Shown here: positions 12,693 to 24,077 of the stretch, in pieces
Layout: each line of letters opens with the position of its first letter
How positions within the stretch are numbered: position 1 is the first letter of the stretch
NCBI GenBank assembly: GCA_002917075.1
Contig: NTMA01000069.1
Location: 124,001-188,000, forward strand
From: Hawksworthiomyces lignivorus
Lineage: Eukaryota; Ascomycota; Sordariomycetes; Ophiostomatales; Ophiostomataceae
Length of the DNA stretch: 64,000 nucleotides
Direction of reading: 5' to 3'
Notes under the pieces: generated by a model
Told to the model about the DNA's origin: nothing
What the model saw: the letters and a program-made list of their open reading frames with translations, nothing else
Database searches by the model: none
Translations under genes and position numbers: made by a program

Positions 12693-14279
12693 GTCCGCAA
12701 TCCGAAGGGGCGAGCGCGCGAGCTGCCCTCATAATCGTTGCTACTGATGACGGCGAACGCCGTCCCTGTGTGTTGGGCATAATTTTCGCGCTGTATTTTG
12801 CGAGGGAGCAAAAAGCACGAGGCCCGTTCAAGGCCGAGAAAAAAGACGCCTTCGGTGGTGATGAACACAGTCGAGGCATCGTACACGTAAGAAATTAGGC
12901 TTCTTCCTGTACGAGTACCATACTTCTGGTTAAGTACATCTCTACGAGTTCACAAGTCGCCTGCGCCAAGATGCCAGAGGAGAGCACCTGGACAAGCTAC
13001 TGTTGCAGAACAGAAAAGGAGAGCGAGCGACGTGCGTAAGCATAGGGGACCAAAGATACAGCGCAGTGAAGGATGGAAATAGTTAAAGCGCGAAGGGCCG
13101 AGATGTGGGGATCCTTCCCGCTCAGCTGGTACGCCATACTTGTAGTTGGGTCAAATTGCATATGCATATGCGGCCTGCACGATTACCTGGAAGCCAAAAG
13201 CGCCACAAGAAAGTGTCGGTATCGTAAGGAATGATGCAGTCACACCAAATTGCGTTGCAAGGAGGGAGCAATTTGATAATGTGCTTGCGTCAAAAAGAGG
13301 GCATATGAATCTGATGATTTTCCGGCCCCCGTCTCGGATGAGTCGAAAGACGAGAGGGGAGGCGGAACGTCTGGGCGTAAGCTTCGGGTGATTTTTGATT
13401 CGGCCTGGTATGATGTTTGGCTCTTTTCGTCCCATGAGGGCAGAGAGAGTTCTGACTAAGAATGTTAGAAATCGCAAGGGCTGACATCGAATTGCACGGG
13501 GATGCAGCGCGCAGATGCGATTTAGCAAATAAGATCATAAGCAGTATCAATAACAAGGCCGGATTTGACCGAGATATCTCGAATGATCAAGCTTTATCGC
13601 CGCCGGCGAGACAGGAGAAGTGAGAGAATCGCATGGATATCGAAATGGAAAACATGAAGGGGCCTTTTGAAAATGCCTTGCCGCTGGGAAACGGAGCGGT
13701 GAAAAAGAGCAGAAAACCAAGGAACCCTGTCTTCTATTTGGGCGTATGACACCTGTTTGCTGCATAGAAGCAACCCTTTCGTTACTACGTATGGGTACAC
13801 TGGCCACAAACTATTTTCAAAAGACGACATCCTGCTACATCACCAGCATCCGTAGTGACGGTAAACTTCTAGCCGGTGAATGGCTACAAGCGGTCGGCGG
13901 GAGGTACCCGAGTCATTTCGCATCTCGTAGCGGCGCGGGGTTCTTAGGCTCGCTTTAATAGTGGTTACATAGGATAGAACTAGATGGGTGTAGTCCGAGT
14001 ACCGCACGCTCGCTGTCCCGGTCCGCGGGTCAAGGCATGTGGTCTTCTGTCGAACGTAACGGCTAATATTTCTAGACAGGTCTCTGCGGATACCTACAGA
14101 AACAGGTATACTTGCTAAAAGGCGAGGCAGCGATAAAGTCTGCCAAAAGAAAGCGTAGACGTTCGGCTATGTGACCGCTTAGCAGGAAGAAAATGCAAGG
14201 CTATAGTTATGGACTACAACTTACAGTATCTGTGCTCTTGCAATCGACATTCATGATTCTTCATCGTAAAAACATCCTC

Positions 14280-14420
14280 AGCCCACCGTTTGATATTTAT
14301 CATTGAAATAATCCATAAAAAGTCTTTTCTTATTCATATATGGTCCCAAATATACAGATAAAGAATTATTTGAAATTGAATTTTTCCAAATTAAATTAAT
14401 AAATTAAAAAAAAAAAATGG
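14280..14420. other. AT-rich patch
   Basis: About 140 bp of nearly pure A/T with repeated AAATT/AATTT steps, clearly different from the surroundings. It could be a matrix-attachment-like segment or a degraded relic; function unknown. Confidence 0.35.
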
Positions 14421-14510
14421 TTAAGAAAGTTAACAGTTTGTGTCATACACTGCACACAAGTCAACATGCGTAGTTCGGTTAAAAACCAAAACGCGAGCAA
14501 CAACTTCGAA

Positions 14511-14532
14511 CACACACACACACACACACACA
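14511..14532. repeat. (CA)11 microsatellite
   Basis: Eleven uninterrupted CA units followed by TGTACAAG. Confidence 0.95.
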
Positions 14533-15015
14533 TGTACAAGATATTTGACTAGCCAGTTCGCTTTCGTCGATGTCGAAGTGGACATTAATCTCTGTAGCCA
14601 TATTGGTCTCCTGGAACGAGCACCGGCAATGGCAGCCTTGTGAGGGTTTGCTCGCGCATCGTGTAAAAGATTCAAGCTCAAAGCTCCACAAACTAAGAGA
14701 CCCAAGGGATTCTCCACACGTGTTTAAACTCCGGTTTCACCAGTCAAATGCAAATTGCGTGTCTTAAAAATGTAAGAGTTCTTATGCCGTCATATACGCA
14801 GAAAAAATACACAAGAAAAAAAGAACAAAACAGAGCTTGTTCTCTATGGAAACAGAAGGGAAAAAGGGCTTCGTTACCCTTGTCGTGTAGATTGTAATGT
14901 ACAAAGCAGTTCGTCCGCCAGCTCCCTACTGCAAGTCTAATGTATAACCCTTCCTTCCTGCCGACGATGCGCTCTTTCTTTTTTGCATCCCATCCCTTTC
15001 TCGTTGCACAAATCA

Positions 15016-16448
15016 TTACCGCACAAACTCTTTCAGATCCTTGGTGTCTGCGAACTCCACCTTGCCGCTGGGGCGCACCGTGGCCACGTGGATGGCCACG
15101 GTGCTGGGGTCGGCAGCCGGTGCAGCAGCCGCGGCGGCGTCTTCCTTTGCGGCGGCCGGGTCGCGGGCCAGCTCGACGGCGGCGGGGACGACGCCGGCCT
15201 CGGTGTCGGCGATCTCGTTGACCTCGTCGCGGGATAGGACGTCGGCGACGCGGACGCCGCGGCTGGAGAGCAGCAGGGTGGCGGGCCCGCGGACGTGGAC
15301 GAAGAGGCGGTCGCCCCAGACGGCGCGGCGCAGCCAGGTGCGCAGGTCGAAGAGGGCGCGGGCGAGCAGCTTGTAGGCGGCGCTGGCGCGCAGGGCGTGC
15401 CAGGCGCGGGAGGCGGCGGGCGGCACGGCGGGGGTCTGCAGGCGCAGGCCGCCGACGACGCGTGTGCTGAGCTGGGCGACGGCGCCCGCGGAGCGCAGGC
15501 GGAAGGGCTGCGGCGCGTGCTTGTTGACGGCGTAGGCGACGACGTGGCTCGGGTGCACGGCCAGCTCCTCGCCGGCGGCCAGGGTCACCGGGTAGATGTA
15601 GCCAGGGGCGGACAGGGCGACCAGGCCGCGGCCCGTGACAAAGGAGCTGCCCCAGTGCGCCAGCCCCAGTGCGCCCAGGCCCGGCTGGCGCCGCGGGGAC
15701 ACGGCCAGCGTGTGGCCGGTCCAGGCCAGCAGGGCATTGCGCTGGGCCACGACCCAGTCGGTGGTGCCGTCGAGGTGCAGCGTGAAGAGCGTCGTGGTGG
15801 CCGCCTTGGTGCCGACCAGCAGCGTCAGCGGCGTCGTCGACGTGATCCGCTGGTACAAAAAGGGGATGCCCAGGAGGGCGCGGCGCACAGGCGCCAGCAG
15901 GGTGAGCGTCGACGTTGCCTACAAAGCCAGAGAGTGGCGTGTGTTAGTTGGCTGCGCTGCCATTCCACCCCGGGCCGTCAAAAAAGAAGAGCGGCTATCT
16001 GCCAAGTCTCACATTTTCCACTTTGCCAGCTACCGACACCAAGGTGCCGCGCCGCGTGTAGAGGTTCTGCGATGCCGAGAGGGAGACGGAGAGGAGCGAG
16101 TAGGGCGACCCGAGGACCTCAAAGCGGGCATCTGCGCAACACGACAAGTTAGCTCTGCAAAACTCTCCACCTTTCTTATCCTCGACACAACATGGATTAC
16201 GCACCGGCTTCGTCGCGAGCCCCGTCTGCCGCTGATGAACCGAATGCGTCGCTGCTCGTCTGCTTGGGATACTCGGTAGCAGGAGAAGAGCTGATCTGAA
16301 TGCCCCTCCTGCCGGAAAAGGCCACTGTGGCCGGGGTGTGTGCGGTAGTGGCAGTGATGATGCATTGCCGGCAGATATACTGTGGCGTCGCCTGTGTCCG
16401 CAGCAAGACCGGCACGGCCAATGGGGGCCGCAGTGAAGAGCCACGCAT
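15016..16448 (-). CDS. AIM24: AIM24-like mitochondrial biogenesis protein, 421 aa
   Basis: Mitochondrial inner-membrane protein of the AIM24/TRAP-like family, known in yeast to support MICOS and cristae organisation. Exons 16448-16205, 16131-16013 and 15918-15016; introns 73 and 94 bp; every junction keeps frame (81 codons+1, 119, 903 nt). The first 50 residues are an Arg/Ser/Ala-rich presequence without acidic residues. The family core begins with [20 protein letters not shown] and the [13 protein letters not shown] strand. Next come [62 protein letters not shown] and a C-terminal [19 protein letters not shown] beta segment. A short alanine-rich insert lies near the C-terminus. The start was chosen because the alternative upstream frame lacks a presequence. 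Assignment is confident from the order of core segments. Confidence 0.88.
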
Positions 16449-17334
16449 CTTGGAGACTGGACGGTTTGCGCAGAGGAGACTTCAATTACCTGCCCTCTCT
16501 CTCTCTCTCACAGACTCAGAAGCGCTGTGGGTGTGTTCGATTCGGAGTACGAAAATAGGAAAACCGTTCGACTTTCTCGCCGGATTGCGGCATCTTTTTT
16601 TTCTGCCAATGGAAAAGGAACCCGAACCCGCTTAATTGACAGCTCTCTTCCAAGCTGTTTTTTTTTTTTTTTCGCATCATGCGCTAAACCGAAACAGCAG
16701 CTCTCAGTGCACGGGCCACAGCCGTTGCTGCTGGCAACCAAAACGCGACTAAACACGATCAACGACGCGCTATCGTTCTGGGAAAGGGCGGACCACGGGT
16801 CTTAGGCTTACAGGGGAGCAACTGCCTGCGTAGGGGGAATACAATATTACTCCTGCCCTCTGGAGCCTCTTCTGCTTCTGTAATTCTCCGTATTATTATT
16901 AGCTTCTGCTCTCTTTAGTTAGCTACTGCGTATCCTCCTCTATATCTGCGTATCTTCTGGCACGCCCTCCAAAAATACTCATTTCACCGTTCCCACGTCA
17001 AATACTCCGTTCTCCTAAGAAAAAAAAGGACCACCCACACCTCCATCTCTCCCGCGCTCTGTATCCAGGCAAGAAAATAAAGAGAGTTATCGAAAGAACC
17101 TGGTTCTTAGCATTCTTTCTTTCTCTCTGCTTTCTCTGCTTGGCTATTGTTCTCCCCTCCATCTCGTCTTCTCTGTCTGTTCTCCCCCCCTTTTGCATTG
17201 ATGACGACGTGTGAGAAGAGCTCTCTTCTTTCTCCTTTTCTCTTCCGGTGACAATTGGGACAATTGGGCTTTCGCCGTCTTCTTCCCCTTCTCCTTTTCT
17301 CCGTCATCCTTCTTCCTCGGGCCAATTCGTCACG
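16449..17334. other. Divergent intergenic region AIM24/kinesin
   Basis: A bidirectional promoter of 886 bp. The kinesin-proximal 230 bp is strongly CT-rich on the plus strand (TTTCTTTCTCTCTGC-like), resembling a fungal core promoter/5' UTR. Partial CTCCGTA-type motifs occur near 16885 and 17002. No gene seen. Confidence 0.5.
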
Positions 17335-20111
17335 ATGTCGGTCCGGGTCGTTGCTAGAATACGTCCTCTGCTCTCCAAGGAGGTGGACAAGGACGTTATT
17401 GTGCGTGCCAGCAGCAGCGAAGACGGCAAGCCACCAAACGTGGTCAAGATCCCGAGTCCCAAGAACGAGTCCGAGGAGTTTTCCTTTACTTTCAACAGCG
17501 TCTACGACCAGTCCACCTCTCAGGAGGAGCTGTTCAATGCCGAGGGTGTGTTTCTCTTCACTTCTTTTGTCTTCTTTTTTCTATTCTCCTGAAAGAGCAT
17601 ACCGACATAGGCTTTATCTAACCCCGAGCAGTTGCTCCACATATCAAGTCGCTCTTCCAGGGGCTCGACCTGACCATCTTTGCCTACGGTGTCACCGGCA
17701 CGGGAAAGACGCATACGATGCGTGGTGGCATGAAGCTGGCCGACCGCGGTGTGATCCCGCGTCTGCTGAGCCACGTCTTCCGCCGCGGCAAGAAGATTGC
17801 CAAGGACTCCGACGGCGCCACCACTGTGGATGTCGCGCTGTCCTATTACGAGATCTACAACGACAAGGTCTACGACCTGCTCGAGCCGCCCGAGAAGCGC
17901 ACGCCGTCGGGCCTGCCCCTGCGCGAGAAGGACAACAAGACCTTTGTCGTTGGCCTGTCTGAGCAGGCCTGCGCGGACCTGAAGGATTTTGAGCGCCTCT
18001 ACATCGCTGCCAACCAGAACCGCGTCACGGCGGCTACCAAGCTTAACGCGCACAGCAGCCGCAGCCACGCCATCCTGCGCGTCAAGGTCACCCAGGTCAC
18101 GCGGTCAGACGACGGCGAGTCTGTGCTGGCTGTGCGCGAGAGCACCGCTTCTGCTATCGATCTGGCTGGCTCCGAGGACAACCGCCGCACCGACAACGGC
18201 AGGGAGCGCCTGGTCGAATCTGCTGCCATCAACAAGAGCCTCTTCGTGCTGAGCCAGTGCGTTGATGCTATTGCCCGCGGCGAGAAGCGCATCCCCTACC
18301 GCGAGTCCAAGATGACCCGCATCCTGTCCCTGGGCCAGAACAACGGCATCACCGTCATGATCCTCAACCTGGCTCCCGTCCGCAGCTACCACCTCGACAC
18401 CCTGAGCAGCCTCAATGTCAGCTCGCGCGCCAAGCGCATCGAGGTACGTGAAATCGAGAACGAAGTCGTCTTCAAGCAGCCGCCGCGCTCGCTGTCGTCT
18501 TCTGCCACCGCCGCGGGCTCCGTGACTTCTTCCTTGTCCGCGTCGTCGTCGGCGACGAGCTTGGCTAGGCAGCCGTTGCGGGCCCTGACCAACAACGCGC
18601 ACAACATCCAAAGCGGCATGGCCGCGGCTAAAGCAGCGTCTGACAAGCCTGTTAAGGCGTTTGCCGTCTACACGGACCGTGCTGCGCCAAGACCGGCAAC
18701 CACCACCCCGACAACCGCTTCCGCCCCGCCATCCGCGCTGCCAACCACTGTCTCTTCGCGCATGGGACCGCTGGCTAACATTGCAAAGCCCCGCTCGTCT
18801 TCGGCATCTAGCGGTGCCAGGGGCAACAGCAAGCGCCTTTCAGACCCGCCAGAACACCGGCCGTCCAAGCTGGTTCGGCCATCCATTCACCCGCATTCGG
18901 CCGCGAGCATCGTACGATCTACGGTGTCAGCCCTACCCTCTTCACCGAGAAAGGCGGCAGCCCCGGCACCAGCACCAGTTCCTCAGCTGTCAGCAGAGCA
19001 GATCGAGGCGATCATCGAGCGTAAGGTGGCCGAGGCTCTGGCTGCACGGGCGCAGGAAGAGGAGCAGAAGCAGCAGCAACAGCAACAGCAGCAGCAGGCG
19101 CAGCAGCAGTCTGCTCTGGAAGCAGCGCAACAAGAAGCAGCTGGCAGCCAGGCAGAGCACCTCAGCGAGACCGTCCAGAAGCGCTTGGACGCTCTCGAGC
19201 GGCGCATTGATGACAGCACGCGCGCCGATGACCCGCGTGCAGAGGGTCTGCGCTGCCTCTTGCTGGCTCGGCAACACAAGGAGGTTGGCGACGACACTGC
19301 TGCTCTGCGCTACTACGAGGAAGCTCTGCCCTTCTTCCCGGGCCAGGCTAAGCTGCTGAGCAAGATCGAGAAGCTCAAGGCCAAGATTGCACGCGACAGC
19401 GGCAAGAAGACGGCTGGATATGCCAGCGGCGCGTCGCCGAGAAAGCAAACTGCGTCGAACCAGAAGCGGAAGCGCGCTGCTGCGGCCGCAGTCACGGTGC
19501 CAGCTAGTCCTATGTTTCAAGACGAGGCTTTTGGCGGCCGCAGCGCCACTGAAGCGGACGAAGAAGTCGGTGACGCCGAGTTCCACGACTCAGATGCTGA
19601 CGCCGAAGACGATGATGCCAACTATGTCGCCGAAAAGCCTATGCTGCAGCGGCGAGCTGGAGGACGAGTTTCTGGTCGTAGCCGCAAGGCAGTGAAGACG
19701 TCTTTGTCTCGCAGTCCCCGCGGAAGCGGCGGCGGAAACGGCAGCTGCAACAAGATTGACAACGGTGACGATGCCGATGCCGACGACGAGGCGATCGTAC
19801 CGATGACTCCGCGCAAGCGCCACCTGCTTGACATTGTCAACTCCCGCGATATCAGCCGCATCCGCAGCCTGGCCGGTGTCGGTGCTAAGAAGGCTCGCGA
19901 TCTCGTCGACTACCTGGAAAATGGCGACGTTGAAACAAGCGAGAAGGCAGCTGGCGGTGACAACGATGACGACGGCGACGACGTCAATGAGAGCATGAGC
20001 CCAGAACCGCACGTCACTCGCATCGAGACTCTGGAGCAGCTGCGAAACGTGCCAGGAATGGGCGGCCGGACAGTGGAGCGTGCTTATGAAGGCATCGTAG
20101 CTGCTGCCTAG
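17335..20111 (+). CDS. Kinesin-10/KIF22(Kid)-like motor protein, 896 aa
   Basis: Plus-end microtubule motor, probably chromosome- or spindle-associated. Exons 17335-17545 and 17632-20111; the 86-bp intron sits early in the motor domain. The motor covers residues 1 to about 360: start VRVVARIRPL, P-loop GVTGTGKT (90-97), switch I NAHSSRSH, switch II DLAGSE, and the neck-proximal SSRAKRIEVREIENEV. The P-loop carries T where A or S is common. A long Ser/Pro/Ala-rich linker follows, then a polyglutamine run near residues 548-565 next to a coiled-coil-like segment. An acidic/basic tail ends with two helix-hairpin-helix-like segments, RSLAGVGAKKARDLVDYL (about 810-830) and LRNVPGMGGRTVERAYEGI. Such a C-terminal DNA-binding module is the hallmark of Kid/KIF22. 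The start at MSVRVV was preferred to an upstream ATG because it opens the motor fold exactly. Subfamily is inferred. Confidence 0.87.
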
Positions 20112-20367
20112 GGTTGACTTGGAAACCCACAAGAGAGAGAGAGATAAATACCAAGTAGAAGAGCTGTTTTAGTTTTTCGGAGTTCTTTTTTTATTTATTG
20201 CTTTGTACTATTATACCAGGTTGCATTGGCACGGTGTTATTTTTTTTGGTGGACTCATTTTGCTTTTTTTTGGGTTGGGCTACTTCTCTTTTTGGGCTAC
20301 ATCTTTAGATTCCATTCTAATTTACCGTTTTGCATTCAATGGCGTTTTTTGGAATTTTTGGTTTCTC

Positions 20368-22329
20368 TCACTTCGCCGCACGCGGTCCGATCACATTCAG
20401 ATCCACGTCGTCCACACCCAACTCCCATCCCTTGCCACGGTACGCCTGTGGCCAGACACCATTCCGTCCTGGCGCTAGAATGCCGTTGGGGTCCAGCGCG
20501 TCCTTGATGGTCTCATGGAACCGCAGAAGCGCCTGCCCGCCCCAACTGTAGGTATGCGCCACCTGATCCGCGAACAATAGGTGCGTGCGGTACTCGCCGA
20601 AGCCGCGGGCGGCGCAGGCGGCGATCATGGCGCGCATGAGGCGCACGGCGCGGAGCTTGGCGTCGGCGTCGGCGCGGTCGTAGATGATGTTGGCAATGTA
20701 GTGCATCTCGCGGCCGGCGACGCACAGCGTGGGGAACAGGTCGAAGCCGTGCTCGGCGTGCAGCTCGCGGATGAGCGAGTGCAGCGCGCGGGCGTCCTGG
20801 CCGCGGGTGGGCGCGATGGGCGAGAAGAAGAGGTGGGCGCCGTTGGGCACCCAGTTGAGCCAGTCGAGCTCGCGCAGCACGGGCACGCCGGCGCAGACCT
20901 GGGCGCGCGCGTGCAGGTAGTGGTCGGCGGGCACGTCGTCGGGGAGGAAGAAGCGCGTGCCGGGCACGGCGGCGGCGAAGGCGGTGCGGATCTCGTCCAG
21001 CTGCGCGCGCACGGCGTCGGGCGCGCCGTACTGCGTGCCATAGAAGACCCAGGCGCAGTCGCCGAGCGGCAGGCCGGCGGCGGCCGCGTGCACCTCCTCG
21101 GGGCGCAGAGGTCCCAGGGCGACGTCTTGCGCTGGCGTCGACGCCGTGCCGGCGGCGGCGCGGAAGGCGGCGCGCGAGCGGCCGGTCACGTTGAGCTCCT
21201 GGACGACGTGGCGCAGCTGCGGGATGTTGCCGAGCAGGCCGCGCTGGGCCAGCGGGCGGATGACCTCGACGATGGCCTCAAAGTCGTCCTCGCGGGGGAA
21301 CGTCAGGCAGTACGACTGGTGGCCGGGTGGCGCGGGCATGAGGTGGAAGCCCATCTTGGTGACGATGCCCAGGCTGCTCTGGGAGAAGAGGCCGTGCACC
21401 GAGGGGCCAAAGGACTGCTGGAACGACTGCCAGGCCGGGTTGTCGGTCGCGTCGGAGCCGTCGGGCCCGGGCAGCGCGCCCATGCCGGTGCGCAGCAGCG
21501 ACCCGTCGGGCAGCACCACCTCCATGCCGCAGTGGTTGGCAAAGTGGTCGCCGTAGGGCGTGTAGCCCACGCCGCGGTCCACGGCGTTGCCCAGCACGCT
21601 GCCGCCGCCCAGGTCGGGCGTGTCGATCCACAGCTTCTGCCGCTGCGCCGGCTGCCGGTTGAGCGCCTCCACCGCCTCGTACAGCGCAAAGTACGTCACC
21701 CCCGGCTCCACCACGCAGCTGGCGTTGCCGCCGTCCAGCGCCAGGATCTGGTGCATGTTGCGCCCCAGGTCCAGCACCACGCCGCCGGGCACGCGCGGCG
21801 CGGCCCCGCCGTAGCCCAGGTTGCGGCCCATCGAGATGGGGTACAGCGGGATGCCCGCGCCGGCGTCGACGGCAGACGTGCTGCTTCCTCGGTTCCGGTT
21901 GGCCCACCGCACCACCGTCTGCACGTCCGCCGTCGACCGCGGGAACACGACGGCGCTGCTCGCCAGGTTCTCGGGGTCCGCCACGTGGAACGCGTCGTGC
22001 GTCGTCGCCGGCCGGTCCAGGTACCAGCCGTCGACGAGGTCGACGTTGTCGTCGTTGACCTGCACTAGGTCCGCCGCCGCAGCGGCGTCGCCGCCGCCGA
22101 GCTCGGCTCGCAGCTCCGCCACGGCCGCCAGAAACTGCTCGGCCGTGAAGCCTGGCGGCGGCGTCAGGCCCCTCTTCCGCTGAAAGCGAGCCGGCAGCGT
22201 GCGGTTGGCGGCCAGCCGGTCCCGCACGACCGTGGCCTCCGCCTGCAGCCGCGGCGGCGGACCGTTGTACGCCTCGTCGAGCGTCGCCAGCGGAGGGCGA
22301 GGCTGCGCTTGCGCAGCAGAGTCTGACAT
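20368..22329 (-). CDS. Vanillyl-alcohol-oxidase-type FAD-linked phenol oxidase, 653 aa
   Basis: Flavoprotein oxidase of the VAO/p-cresol-methylhydroxylase family; single exon. The known enzyme oxidises 4-substituted phenols (vanillyl alcohol, 4-(methoxymethyl)phenol, eugenol) with O2, giving H2O2. The FAD-binding half has SMGRNLGYGGAAPRV, VVEPGVTYFALYEAVE and PDLGGGSVLGNAVDRGVGY; the Asp of PDLGGG matches the VAO catalytic base position. The C-terminal half has GREMHYI with His543 where VAO binds FAD covalently, and EYR (Tyr580-Arg581), matching the phenolate-binding Tyr/Arg pair. An active-site Tyr in DGWYLDRP also fits. It is about 90 residues longer than the Penicillium enzyme because of an N-terminal extension and an Ala/Gly-rich insert. 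An in-frame ATG seven codons upstream (22350) is an alternative start. No signal peptide or obvious C-terminal peroxisome signal. It is transcribed divergently from a FAD monooxygenase gene, suggesting shared control. Confidence 0.87.
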   Translation of the reverse strand: MSDSAAQAQPRPPLATLDEAYNGPPPRLQAEATVVRDRLAANRTLPARFQRKRGLTPPPGFTAEQFLAAVAELRAELGGGDAAAAADLVQVNDDNVDLVDGWYLDRPATTHDAFHVADPENLASSAVVFPRSTADVQTVVRWANRNRGSSTSAVDAGAGIPLYPISMGRNLGYGGAAPRVPGGVVLDLGRNMHQILALDGGNASCVVEPGVTYFALYEAVEALNRQPAQRQKLWIDTPDLGGGSVLGNAVDRGVGYTPYGDHFANHCGMEVVLPDGSLLRTGMGALPGPDGSDATDNPAWQSFQQSFGPSVHGLFSQSSLGIVTKMGFHLMPAPPGHQSYCLTFPREDDFEAIVEVIRPLAQRGLLGNIPQLRHVVQELNVTGRSRAAFRAAAGTASTPAQDVALGPLRPEEVHAAAAGLPLGDCAWVFYGTQYGAPDAVRAQLDEIRTAFAAAVPGTRFFLPDDVPADHYLHARAQVCAGVPVLRELDWLNWVPNGAHLFFSPIAPTRGQDARALHSLIRELHAEHGFDLFPTLCVAGREMHYIANIIYDRADADAKLRAVRLMRAMIAACAARGFGEYRTHLLFADQVAHTYSWGGQALLRFHETIKDALDPNGILAPGRNGVWPQAYRGKGWELGVDDVDLNVIGPRAAK

Positions 22330-22894
22330 TGTGCTGCACAAAATGTACAAGGAGATATATTTTTCTTATAAATGAATATTGCTGCGAATTTTGATGAGAG
22401 CTCAAACTAAAAGCATTGGGGAAAATCTAGACCTGATATACGAATCACGCCCCGGGTTTCCTCTTATTGACGCGCGCCTCTCGGTGGAGCATCCTTTTTA
22501 GTTCATCTAGGCCACAAGGCTCCATCTCCCCGCATCTCCTAAATGATCGTCCCTATGATGATCTGATCTGTTCGCGACAATGGTGCTGGTAGTTGATGTC
22601 GGCGGCACGAACCCGACGTAGCTGGTGGGGCAAGCGTGCTTCGGCAGATGAGGCGCCCCCAAAAATAGGGGATCATCCCGCGCTGCGGCAGAACCAACAA
22701 CGAGGAAGAAATATGATGTGTGGTACATAGCAGCAATCCGATAATAATTAAAAATGCGGGACGGGATGCTGGCTGCGTCTTTATTTCGTCTGTTGGGAAA
22801 AAAGACGCAGAGGTGCAAAACTCGGAACAAATTGGTTATTATTGAGTGGTAACAAAAAACCCCCAAGGCGACTAATAAGATATTAAAAAAAACA
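22330..22894. promoter_or_regulatory. Divergent promoter between phenol oxidase and FAD monooxygenase
   Basis: 565 bp between the two start codons; AT-rich on the monooxygenase side, without other coding potential. A shared bidirectional promoter is inferred from geometry only. Confidence 0.55.
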
Positions 22895-24043
22895 ATGGCA
22901 TCTGATAAGATCAAGGGTAGGTAATAAATCAGCCAATTTTCTAGCAGCTCGATCCGGGAATAGCTAACCTTTCGTTGCAAGTCATCATTGTGGGTGCGGG
23001 CCTCGGCGGCTGCGCCGCGGCCCTGGCCATGAAGCACCACGGCCACGACGTGGTCGTGTACGAGAAGGTGCGGGCGTTCCGGCGGCTGGGCGACTCGCTG
23101 GGGCTGGGCGAGAACGCGCTCAAGCTGCTGCAGCGCTGGGGCGGGCCGGCGCTGTACGGGAGCCTGACCAGCATCGGCAATACGGCCGAAAGCATGCAGA
23201 TCCGGCGCTGGCATGACGGCAAGCTGCTGGCCGAGCAGCCGCTGATGGACATGGCCGGGCGCATCGGCCACCGCGGCGACTACCACGAGGCCTTCTTGGC
23301 GGGCGTGCGGGACGCCGGCATCCCGCTGCACATGGGGCGCGAGGTGGTCGCCTACGAGGAGCCGGCGGCAGGCGCCGGACCGCGGCAGCAGGTCCGCGTC
23401 GTGTTCGCCGACGGCACGGCCGACACGGCGGACGTCGTCGTCGGCGCGGACGGCATCAAGTCGCGGGCGCGCGAGCTGGTGCTGGGCTTCGCGGACGCGC
23501 CGCGCAGCAGCGGCTACTCGTGCTTCCGGGCGTACTTTCCGGGGGGCCACCTGCGGGAGAACCCGCTGTGCCGCGAGTTTGTGGACCACGACTGCGTCAA
23601 CATCTGGATCGGCGTGGACACGCACCTGGTGCAGAACACGCTGCGCGGCGGCGAGGAGTTCAACTGGATCGTGACGCGCAAGATTGCCAGCCGCGAGCGC
23701 GAGCGCGCCATGCTGGCCAGCGAGTCGTGGTTCCAGGAGGGCGACATGGACGAGGTGCGCCGCTGCATCGCCGACGTCGACCCGCGCATCCGCGCCGCCG
23801 TCGAGACCACCCCGACCTGCCTCGACTGGATCATCTGCTACCGCGACCCCCTGCCCACCTGGGTCTCCGCCCAGTCCCACCAGATCGCCCTGCTCGGCGA
23901 CAGCTGCCACGCCCACCTGCCCACCAGCGCCCAGGGCGCCAGCCAGGCCACCGAGAGCGCCGGCGTCCTCGCCGCCTGCCTGGCGCTGGCCGGCATCGAC
24001 AACATCCCGCTGGCGGTGCGTCGAAGCGTCTTCCTTTTTTTGC

Positions 24044-24077
<34 letters not shown>

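Larger units (their letters stand above)
10649..15015. other. Gene-free interval of 4.4 kb
   Basis: No frame here looks like a protein gene. The longest (about 10655-11182, minus) overlaps the promoter of the MFS gene. A short minus-strand frame at 11792-12061 has a protein-like composition but no start context, homologous motif or partner exon. Besides the 71-bp repeat and (CA)11 listed separately, there is an AT-rich patch at about 14280-14420. Confidence 0.5.

Noticed and set aside
12092..12886. Minus-strand frames with repeated peptide blocks
   Set aside because: Produced by the 71-bp DNA repeat, which cycles through all three frames; the same 'peptide' appears in each, so not selected coding.
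17248..17334. Upstream ATG extending the kinesin
   Set aside because: The added residues lie in the CT-rich leader; the motor fold starts exactly at the ATG at 17335.
20581..22068. 495-codon plus-strand open frame
   Set aside because: Exact antisense of the vanillyl-alcohol-oxidase-type gene; long only because GC-rich codons lack stops on the opposite strand.
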